From Bacteroidales bacterium (GTDB lineage: Bacteria; Bacteroidota; Bacteroidia; Bacteroidales; VadinHA17), in contig JALONR010000016.1 of assembly GCA_025454815.1 (NCBI GenBank), forward strand, positions 1-54,208: 54,208 bases of DNA. The letters run 5' to 3'. This document shows positions 28,125 through 34,793 of this stretch, in pieces; the first letter of the stretch is position 1, and every line of letters begins with the position of its first letter. The notes under the pieces were generated by a model that had not been told where the DNA came from, made no database searches, and was given only the letters and a program-made list of their open reading frames with translations. The translations under genes and the position numbers were made by a program.

Positions 28125-28625
28125 CTAGCTAATATCCTTTATTCTTATCCTGTATACCAGGATTGCTCTTCCCGGTATTTTTCCGCCGTCGCCTGTCAGG
28201 CCATAGGCGAGGTACGGTGGAATGATGAACAGGTAATCACTCCCTTTCTGCATCATCTGAAGACCTTCAGTCACACCGCTTCCGGCATCGCTGAAGCCCA
28301 CCCTGATTGTCTGTGTGCCGCTGTAGCATGGATTTCCGTTGAGCAGGGTGCATTCAAAGTCGAAGCTTACATTATCACCTGTTTTGACTGTTGGTCCGGA
28401 ACCGTTTTCTATGATACTGTACCAAAGGCCGGTGTTTGTCTCGGTGAATTCACGGGTGGTTTTTTTAAGGAAAGTGTTAATAGCATCGCGGTCCTGTGAA
28501 ATCATTGACCTGTTAAGTTCAATCAGTTCCGTTTCCGAGCGTGGTGTTGCCTTGCTTCTGGTGTCAGGTTTGTTCTGGCACCCGGCAGCTGTTGCCAACA
28601 GGGCTATGATAAGTATGATTCTCAT
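28125..28625 (-). CDS. GldI-like lipoprotein peptidyl-prolyl isomerase (FKBP)
   Basis: An FKBP-type prolyl isomerase anchored by an N-terminal lipid. The signal is MRIILIIALLATAAGC with the cysteine at residue 16. A charged helical stretch (about 30-60) leads to the FKBP domain (about 65-165), with GDNVSFDFECTLLNGNPCYSG, VTEGLQMMQKGSDYLFIIPPYLAYG and a final ILVYRIRIKDI strand. In gliding flavobacteria, GldI occupies this same place next to a DHH phosphoesterase. No other gld genes are present here, so a gliding role is not implied. The ATG overlaps the upstream DHH gene stop by 4 bases. Confidence 0.83.
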   Translation of the reverse strand: MRIILIIALLATAAGCQNKPDTRSKATPRSETELIELNRSMISQDRDAINTFLKKTTREFTETNTGLWYSIIENGSGPTVKTGDNVSFDFECTLLNGNPCYSGTQTIRVGFSDAGSGVTEGLQMMQKGSDYLFIIPPYLAYGLTGDGGKIPGRAILVYRIRIKDIS

Positions 28626-29668
28626 TTCGTCATCCCTTCGGCTGCAGCCTCCAGTTCCCTGCGGAACGAGGGTAGTGTATTTTCAAAGTGATTGACCACC
28701 TCATGTATCGTTCCCCTCATCTCACCGCCGGCAGCATTGCGGTGTCCTCCCCCGTTGAAGCACTTGCGCGAGAGTTCATTGGCATTGAAGCTGCCTTTTG
28801 ACCGGAGTGACATTTTTACAAATCCGGTGCGTTCAATGAAAAGGACTGAGAGGACTATGCCCTTCATTGTAAGCAGGACATTTGCAAATCCTTCAGTGTC
28901 ACCCTTCACATGATTGAACCTTTCAAGGTCTTCCTTTGTCAGCCAGATGTAGGCGGTATGGAGTTCAGGATGCACCACCATGCGGCTGTGCAGGGAGAAT
29001 CCCTTGAGCCTGATCCTGTCAGGTGAGAAATTGCTGAATATATGGTTGAAGACCCTCTCCTTGTCAACGCCCATGTCAAGGAGATGACCTACGGTGCGCA
29101 TCGTATCACCGGTATAGTATCCGTGTTCAAAATTTCCGGTATCAGTGATGATTCCCACATATACAGCCGTGATGAATTCACTGTCATTGAACTCGCTTCC
29201 CTCCATTCCGTTGACAAGGAAGTAAACAAGTTCTGATGTTGAGCTCCTGCTTACGTCTGAGATGATAAGGTCAGCGAAGGAGGCCGGGTCAGGATGATGG
29301 TCTATCATGACCTTTTTAGCTGCTGAGGCTATCACAAGCTGCTCAGCCTTTCCCATCCTGGAAGTGGTATTGAAGTCAACCATAATGATGAGGTCAGCCT
29401 CATTTATGAGCCTGGCTCCTGCATCTGTGTTATGATGGAAATCAACAATCCGGTCAACATCATTCATCCACAGGAGAAATTTCTGGAGGGCATTTGGGGA
29501 TATCATGCCGGCCTCTTTTCCCCGTGAGAGGATCCACCTTCTCAGTGCCAGCATTGCTCCTACCGCATCACCGTCAGGATTGATGTGGCAAATGAGCAGA
29601 ATCTGATCGGCTTCTTCGATCAGCTTCTTTAATTCTTTTGTATATTTACCAAACTCTGGCACTTTCAA
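28622..29668 (-). CDS. DHH-family phosphoesterase (NrnA-like oligoribonuclease/pAp phosphatase)
   Basis: A bifunctional enzyme type that degrades short oligonucleotides (nanoRNA) and dephosphorylates pAp. It has 348 residues. The DHH domain shows LLICHINPDGDAVGAMLAL (metal-binding NPDGDA), MVDFN, the name-giving DHHP in KKVMIDHHPDP, and the ITDTGNF motif. The C-terminal DHHA1 domain ends with the nucleic-acid-binding GGGHRNAAGG. It is the first gene of the operon with the two FKBP lipoproteins and is read from a -7 element 16 bases upstream. The 348-residue length and motif order fit NrnA rather than RecJ. Confidence 0.9.
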   Translation of the reverse strand: MKVPEFGKYTKELKKLIEEADQILLICHINPDGDAVGAMLALRRWILSRGKEAGMISPNALQKFLLWMNDVDRIVDFHHNTDAGARLINEADLIIMVDFNTTSRMGKAEQLVIASAAKKVMIDHHPDPASFADLIISDVSRSSTSELVYFLVNGMEGSEFNDSEFITAVYVGIITDTGNFEHGYYTGDTMRTVGHLLDMGVDKERVFNHIFSNFSPDRIRLKGFSLHSRMVVHPELHTAYIWLTKEDLERFNHVKGDTEGFANVLLTMKGIVLSVLFIERTGFVKMSLRSKGSFNANELSRKCFNGGGHRNAAGGEMRGTIHEVVNHFENTLPSFRRELEAAAEGMTK

Positions 29669-29684
29669 AGTGCTTTTAAGGCGA

Positions 29685-29692
29685 CAAAGGTA
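29685..29692 (-). promoter_or_regulatory. Bacteroidota -7 element for the DHH-FKBP operon
   Basis: The minus strand reads TACCTTTG, an exact match, 16 bases before the DHH gene ATG at 29668. A T-rich stretch is upstream but no clean TTG at 19-20 bases. Confidence 0.5.
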
Positions 29693-29748
29693 AGAAAAAT
29701 AACAAGGTTTTAAAAAATCACACCAACTAACCCCATTCTCATACAGTT

Positions 29749-30168
29749 ATGAGCAACGACATTACTTTTTCAATCATCAAGCCCGATGCCCTTGGCAGGG
29801 GTGATGCTGCAAGAATTCTCTGCAGGATAGCTGAAGCCGGTTTTACAATAGCGGCGCTGAAAATGCTGCATATGACCAGAACGGAGGCGGAGGGCTTTTA
29901 TGATGTACACCGGGAAAGGCCTTTCTTTCCGGGCCTGGTTGAATTCATGTCATCAGGACCGGTGATCGTCATGGTCCTCAGGCACAATGATGCCATTGAA
30001 GAGTTCCGGCACCTTATAGGGACTACTGATCCGGCAAAGGCCTCACCCGGAACAATCCGCGCCGAGTTCGGGACAGACGTGAAGATGAATGCCGTACATG
30101 GCTCTGACTCGCCGGAAAATGCACTCAGGGAAGCTTCATACTTCTTTTCAGCCATAGAAATTTTCTGA
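29749..30168 (+). CDS. ndk: Nucleoside diphosphate kinase
   Basis: It transfers the gamma phosphate between nucleoside triphosphates and diphosphates through a phosphohistidine, balancing NTP and dNTP pools. It has 139 residues, the standard length. ITFSIIKPDALGRG at the N-terminus, the substrate-binding ERPFFPGLVEFMSSGPVIVMVL, and the active-site histidine H117 in NAVHGSDSPENA are all present. It diverges from the DHH gene and is followed 43 bases later by an uncharacterised gene on the same strand. Confidence 0.97.
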   Translation: MSNDITFSIIKPDALGRGDAARILCRIAEAGFTIAALKMLHMTRTEAEGFYDVHRERPFFPGLVEFMSSGPVIVMVLRHNDAIEEFRHLIGTTDPAKASPGTIRAEFGTDVKMNAVHGSDSPENALREASYFFSAIEIF

Positions 30169-30211
30169 GGAAAACAAAAACAGCTTATTCTTGTTCTGGT
30201 AAAAAATCAAA

Positions 30212-31960
30212 ATGACAAATTCTCTTTCACCTGACTTTTCGGATAAGAAAACACTCGAAAAGTACTCTTCGGCCTATACCCTTTCCGACATGGAGATCTT
30301 CATTTTTCCGGATCTCTTCTACCCGCTGGTGCTTGCAAATATCATGTCTCCCGTTATCTGGCGGTGGCGTGATGATCCCTGGTTCAGGGATATGCACCGT
30401 AAGAATTTTATCAGCAGGGCAAACAGGATCAAGCAATTCATAATAGACAATTACATCTTCAACCTTGACCTGGAAACATGGGGGCTTACAACAAAGGAGA
30501 AGGAGATGTCAAGGTTCAGCGATTTCTTTGACACCGGGCTGCTCAAGCAGTCGAATGCCCTTTTCGGATATGAGGGAGACAGGTATTACTTCAGCATTGA
30601 CATACGTCGTCATTTCGGACTTGACAAGTACGAGTCGTCAGCCATCCCCTACTGGAAGACCGAGACGGTTGAGGCGATGACGGCATTCAGGCACAGGGAG
30701 CATTACACAACCGGTGCCGGTGAATGCGTAAGCCTGGCTGCACTCTATGCTGCTGCAATGTTCATCGTGGGAGAAATACCTCTTGAAAAGATCTTCATGA
30801 TGGCCACCCCCCTTCACTCTCAGAACTATATTGATGAAAAGGAAGGACTGCTGACCAACAACAGGAGGATCATGACGAAGAACATGTGGTTCAATGGTAC
30901 CTCCCTCTCCGCAAAGGCCAGGAGGGCTCTCGAAAATGAAAAGGTTACGATTGTCTCCCACATTTCAGGGCATATTCATACGGTATATGAGGAAGCTACC
31001 ATTGACAGGGATGCCTATACCAGCTTCTGCACAAAACTAAACAGCTTCGTCAGTTCGCCGCTTACCCCGGCCATATTCATTAACTTTCTGAGATTCAAAT
31101 CAGAATACAAGTGTCTCTTTCAGTACTACTATCTTCGTACAGGTGCAGGTCATTATATTCTTCTCGAAAAACTGTTTGAATATGAACACTCTTCGAAGTC
31201 AAGCGTGAACGAGGAGACACGTGACAGACTCCTTGCTGAAGTTGACCCTGAGGAATTTCTGTATGATCCGATTAACGGGAAGATCACCCTCAATGAGGTA
31301 GAAAAATTTCTCAGGATGCACAGGAACTCTGATCTTCAGGTTATAGAGCAGGAGTTCATAAATGAATTTCCTACCAGCCATACCGACTGCGTAAAAAGGA
31401 TGTTTGTCGATCTGAGGGAGTTCCTCATTACTGAGCCCAGGCTACCCTCTGCCGAAAGGAAGTTTGTCAGGGAGATACACCCTGAACTCCTGGTCACTGA
31501 CAGTCGTGAGGAGATCATCGGAAAGATCAGGGATATTGCAGCCGTTTCAGAGATGGCGCTTCTTTCGCTTTATGCTTATCGTGATATGGAACATACTGAC
31601 TGGAAGCCATTTGTCAAGGCAGCCGTTGAGAGAAACCCGGTATGCCATGATGCACTTGCAGGTAAAAGTACCGATGAGATGTACCATATCATCAATGAAT
31701 TGAAAAACAAATCAATATATGATTCGGGACGGATGGCCCAGCCTGACGAGGTGTGGAACTTCAGCAGGGGTGACGGTGCAGAAAAGGCATTTCTTATGGC
31801 GAATGCCATCATCCATGGTGATCCGGCGGCGGAGGTGAGGGTCGCACTTCATGATGATCATGCGATTGTGGGACACGGCGGCAGGGAGTATCGTTTTGTA
31901 ACCGCCAAGGGTCACAACAGGAAGATTCTGATCAGCGGAAATGATTACAGGGTGAGCTGA
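30212..31960 (+). CDS. Uncharacterised 582-residue protein with a possible transglutaminase-like core
   Basis: Not a family I can name. It is cytoplasmic by appearance: no signal peptide and no clear membrane segment. Residues 160-210 read like a transglutaminase-fold core. A glycine-rich turn and cysteine in GAGECVSLAALYAAAMFI (C172) are followed by a short helix, a strand (KIFMMATPLHSQNYID) with H202, and polar candidates N205/D208. The spacing and the GxC...H order are suggestive only. The rest is mostly helical and rich in aromatic and charged residues, with a small basic beta domain at the C-terminus (EVRVALHDDHAIVGHGGREYRFV). It lies behind ndk on the same strand and its TGA directly abuts the TGA of the convergent DUF721 gene. 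Confidence 0.6.
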   Translation: MTNSLSPDFSDKKTLEKYSSAYTLSDMEIFIFPDLFYPLVLANIMSPVIWRWRDDPWFRDMHRKNFISRANRIKQFIIDNYIFNLDLETWGLTTKEKEMSRFSDFFDTGLLKQSNALFGYEGDRYYFSIDIRRHFGLDKYESSAIPYWKTETVEAMTAFRHREHYTTGAGECVSLAALYAAAMFIVGEIPLEKIFMMATPLHSQNYIDEKEGLLTNNRRIMTKNMWFNGTSLSAKARRALENEKVTIVSHISGHIHTVYEEATIDRDAYTSFCTKLNSFVSSPLTPAIFINFLRFKSEYKCLFQYYYLRTGAGHYILLEKLFEYEHSSKSSVNEETRDRLLAEVDPEEFLYDPINGKITLNEVEKFLRMHRNSDLQVIEQEFINEFPTSHTDCVKRMFVDLREFLITEPRLPSAERKFVREIHPELLVTDSREEIIGKIRDIAAVSEMALLSLYAYRDMEHTDWKPFVKAAVERNPVCHDALAGKSTDEMYHIINELKNKSIYDSGRMAQPDEVWNFSRGDGAEKAFLMANAIIHGDPAAEVRVALHDDHAIVGHGGREYRFVTAKGHNRKILISGNDYRVS

Positions 31961-32251
31961 TCAGTGGAGGACAATCTCCCTGACAACCTCCTCTCCTGCC
32001 CTGCTGTTAATCCGGTTTTTCAGCGAGTCACGCAGCATCATCAGCTCATTCCTTACAACCGATGAGGTGAGATGGATGTGAAGCACACCCTCTTTCAGGT
32101 ATGTCCTTTTTGTGCGTGCTGTTATCACCTTGCCGGCGATGCTCTCCCAGATATTCAGTACTTCTGCCTCCTTCAGCCCCTTTTCCAGTCTGTACTCCCT
32201 GATCAGATCGGTCAGGGCCTCCCCGAGGGTTATGGTCTTGTTCCTTCTCAT
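31961..32251 (-). CDS. DUF721 (DciA-like) protein
   Basis: A 96-residue protein of the DUF721 family. DciA members of this family load or assist the replicative helicase DnaB in bacteria that lack DnaC/DnaI. The core shows LNIWESIAGKVITARTKRTYLKEGVLHIHLTSSVVRNEL, the typical KH-like domain with its W...G and L.V...S..W/N pattern. It lies 3 bases downstream of recF on the same strand, an arrangement common in Bacteroidota, which supports a role in replication or repair. The helicase-loader function itself is inferred from the family. Confidence 0.85.
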   Translation of the reverse strand: MRRNKTITLGEALTDLIREYRLEKGLKEAEVLNIWESIAGKVITARTKRTYLKEGVLHIHLTSSVVRNELMMLRDSLKNRINSRAGEEVVREIVLH

Positions 32252-32254
32252 GGG

Positions 32255-33367
32255 TTACCGTGATCCGTTTGTGATCTCTTCCTCGATCCCCTTCTTCCCG
32301 ATACGGTATAGCCTGAAATCTACCCCTGTATTGTCAAGGATGCGGTGGATCCTGTCCTGCTGGGTATCAGTGATGAACACCTGACCGAACTCGCCTGAAC
32401 CCACAAGCCTGATTATCTCCTCCACACGGTTCTGGTCGAACTTGTCAAAAATGTCGTCAAGCAGAAGTGCCGGAGCAAACCCGTTCATTTTGCTTATCAG
32501 TCCGAATTTGGCGAGTTTTAGGGCAACGATGAATGATTTCTGTTGTCCCTGGCTGGCGCTGATCCTTGCCGAATGTCCCTCAATCTCGAAGACAAGGTCA
32601 TCCCGGTGAATCCCGGCGGTTGTATACTGCAATGCAAAATCCCTCTCCCGCGAGTCAGCCAGCTGCTGCATGTAGTCACCGCTGCCCAGATGCGACCGGT
32701 AACGGATTGAGACCTTCTCGGCTCCGCCGGAGATCATCTCATAGTATGAACGGAATAGCGGAAGGAGGTTTTCGGTGAGGGTACGGCGTGACCGGTGTAT
32801 CAGTTCGGCTTCGGGAGCCATCTGCTCGTCATATATCTCGAGAAGTCCCGAATTGGCGGTTCCGCCTGCTCGCAGAACCTTATTTCTCTGCATCAGCGCC
32901 TTGTTATAGCGCATGTGTGCCTCCAGGTATGCAGGGTCATACTGGCTGATGATCAGGTTCAGGTAACGACGGCGTTCCTCGCTGCTGCCTGTAATCAGCG
33001 TACTGTCAGCCGGAGAGAGCATTACAACCGGGTATTTCCCCACATGGTCAGACATTCTCTGGTAATCCTTCCCGTTGAGCCTGAAGATCTTCTGTTTCTG
33101 TTTCTGGAAGGCACAGTAAAGCTCGTCACTGTTTTCATCGGTGACAAAAGTTCCCCTGATCATGAAATAGTCCTCACCGTGCCTGATGCTCAGCGTATCT
33201 GAACTGTTGAAAAAGCTCTTGGTAAGCGACAGGTAGTGTATGGCATCGAGGATATTCGTCTTGCCCACTCCGTTATTACCCACGAAGCAGTTGAACCCAG
33301 GGGAGAATTCCAGGGCCACCTCCTCATAGTTCTTGAAGTTGGTCATTTCAAGCCTTGCCAGGTGCAT
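32255..33367 (-). CDS. recF: DNA replication and repair protein RecF
   Basis: An SMC-like ATPase that helps load RecA at gapped DNA. From ATG 33367 it has 370 residues, the normal length, beginning MHLARLEMTNFKNYEE. The Walker A is GNNGVGKTN, the ABC signature region is ISASQGQQKSFIVALKLA, and Walker B is ALLLDDIFDKFD. A start at 33478 would add 37 residues unlike any RecF and would lie upstream of the promoter at 33395-33424. It forms an operon with the DciA-like gene. It diverges from a TPR gene. Confidence 0.96.
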   Translation of the reverse strand: MHLARLEMTNFKNYEEVALEFSPGFNCFVGNNGVGKTNILDAIHYLSLTKSFFNSSDTLSIRHGEDYFMIRGTFVTDENSDELYCAFQKQKQKIFRLNGKDYQRMSDHVGKYPVVMLSPADSTLITGSSEERRRYLNLIISQYDPAYLEAHMRYNKALMQRNKVLRAGGTANSGLLEIYDEQMAPEAELIHRSRRTLTENLLPLFRSYYEMISGGAEKVSIRYRSHLGSGDYMQQLADSRERDFALQYTTAGIHRDDLVFEIEGHSARISASQGQQKSFIVALKLAKFGLISKMNGFAPALLLDDIFDKFDQNRVEEIIRLVGSGEFGQVFITDTQQDRIHRILDNTGVDFRLYRIGKKGIEEEITNGSR

Positions 33368-33394
33368 CATCACAGTCAGCTCAATCCAGAGCGG

Positions 33395-33424
33395 CAAAGT
33401 TACGAAAAGATACGGGTGCAGCAA
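33395..33424 (-). promoter_or_regulatory. Complete Bacteroidota promoter for recF
   Basis: On the minus strand TTG (33424-33422) is followed by 19 bases and TAACTTTG (33402-33395), matching the -33/-7 consensus and spacing. It lies 27 bases before the chosen recF ATG and rules out the longer upstream start. Confidence 0.78.
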
Positions 33425-33504
33425 GCGTCGGGGTATGCTGCCACAGTGACCCCGGGCAGCGCTCTTTTTTTTAACCATTTGTTTTTATATAATGCCAGAA
33501 ATAC

Positions 33505-33512
33505 TACTTTTG
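33505..33512 (+). promoter_or_regulatory. Bacteroidota -7 element for the TPR-ribH transcript
   Basis: TACTTTTG matches TAnnTTTG, 37 bases before the TPR gene ATG. A TTTG occurs upstream but at 23 bases, longer than usual. Confidence 0.5.
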
Positions 33513-33549
33513 CGGAGTTATTTTTTGACCTGTAACAGAGAAGATTGAT

Positions 33550-34230
33550 ATGAGCAAGAAAAAGGAGACCGCAAAAGGGATCGAGAATGTTGAACAGACA
33601 CTGACAAAAACCGAACAGTTTCTTGAACAGAACTATAAACCCCTTTTATATGTACTTGCAGGAGCAGTGGTACTGGTGGGCATAATATGGCTTCTGCGGA
33701 TGTACACCACCAAAAAGAATGATGAGGCTCTCAGCCAGATGTACATGGCTGAGCAATATTTTGGTGAGGATTCCCTCAGGCTTGCTCTTTACGGTGACGG
33801 CAACAATCTTGGTTTCATTGATCTGGCCAGGGAATACAGGGCTACCAAATCAGGAAAACTGGCCAATTTCTATGCTGGTGCAAGCCTGATGCACCTGGGC
33901 CAGTATGAGGAAGCCATCGAATACCTTAGCAAATATAAGCTTGATGATGAAGTAGTTGCACCACAGGCTAAGGGGCTTATCGGCGATGCGAAGGTGGAGC
34001 TTGGCGATACAGATGCCGGTATCCGGCACTACCTCGAGGCAGCCGAAATGGCTGAAAACTCATTCCTCAGCCCCATCTACCTGATGAAGGCAGGAATGTT
34101 ATATGAGAGCAACAGCAACTGGAGTGAAGCCCTCAAGCTTTATGAAAGGATACAGGAGAAGTACCCTGAAAGCAACGAAGGGAGGAGCATTGACAAATAC
34201 ATTGCCAGAGTCAAACTGCACATCGACTGA
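33550..34230 (+). CDS. Membrane-anchored TPR protein
   Basis: A 226-residue protein with a charged cytoplasmic N-terminus (1-30), one membrane helix (about 32-51, LLYVLAGAVVLVGIIWLLRM) and TPR-type helical repeats in the remainder (for example NFYAGASLMHLGQYEEAIEYLSKY and PIYLMKAGMLYESNSNWSEALKLYERIQEKYP). The layout resembles YfgM/PpiD-associated TPR proteins, suggesting a chaperone or scaffold role at the membrane, but no partner is visible. It is the first gene of a transcript with ribH, whose GTG start is 3 bases beyond its stop. Confidence 0.85.
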   Translation: MSKKKETAKGIENVEQTLTKTEQFLEQNYKPLLYVLAGAVVLVGIIWLLRMYTTKKNDEALSQMYMAEQYFGEDSLRLALYGDGNNLGFIDLAREYRATKSGKLANFYAGASLMHLGQYEEAIEYLSKYKLDDEVVAPQAKGLIGDAKVELGDTDAGIRHYLEAAEMAENSFLSPIYLMKAGMLYESNSNWSEALKLYERIQEKYPESNEGRSIDKYIARVKLHID

Positions 34231-34233
34231 CAG

Positions 34234-34722
34234 GTGGCAACCCGCGATCTTTCAGACTATGATCCCTCACGTGTCCCCGATGCCTCGGGGATGAGATTCG
34301 GTATCGTTGTTGCCGACTGGAACAGTGAGGTGACCCATTCCCTGCTTAAGGGAGCAGAACAAACACTGGTGCGTCATGGCGTAACCGATGATGATATTAT
34401 TGTCAGGCATGTGCCGGGCACCTTTGAGCTGACCCTCGGTGCCCAGTGGATGGCTGAATATGAAGACCTTGACGGCGTCATCTGCCTGGGATGCGTGATA
34501 CAGGGTGAGACTCCCCACTTCACCTATATCTGTGAAGGTGTTACACAGGGAATCACCCAGCTTAACCTGGAATACAACATACCTTTCATCTTCGGGGTTC
34601 TTACCACCCTCAACCTTCAGCAGGCCCTTGACCGTTCCGGCGGAAAACATGGCAACAAAGGCGATGAGGCAGCAGTGACGGCAATAAAAATGGCCGCACT
34701 GCAGCGGTTAATGGAGAAATAA
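34234..34722 (+). CDS. ribH: 6,7-dimethyl-8-ribityllumazine synthase
   Basis: It condenses the pyrimidine intermediate with 3,4-dihydroxy-2-butanone 4-phosphate in riboflavin synthesis, usually as a 60-mer capsid. It has 162 residues from a GTG start 3 bases after the TPR gene stop. FGIVVADWNSEVTHSLL, RHVPGTFELTLGAQWM, the phosphate-binding GCVIQGETPHFTYICEGVTQGI and GGKHGNKGDEAAV near the C-terminus are all as expected. No other rib gene is in the window. The GTG start agrees with family N-termini. The coupling to an upstream TPR gene is common in this phylum. Confidence 0.96.
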   Translation: MATRDLSDYDPSRVPDASGMRFGIVVADWNSEVTHSLLKGAEQTLVRHGVTDDDIIVRHVPGTFELTLGAQWMAEYEDLDGVICLGCVIQGETPHFTYICEGVTQGITQLNLEYNIPFIFGVLTTLNLQQALDRSGGKHGNKGDEAAVTAIKMAALQRLMEK

Positions 34723-34793
34723 TCCTTTACTGGCCCCCGCTCCTGTTCAGATAACAGTCTCCTCCAGGAAATGAATCACTTTTCAACGATGTT

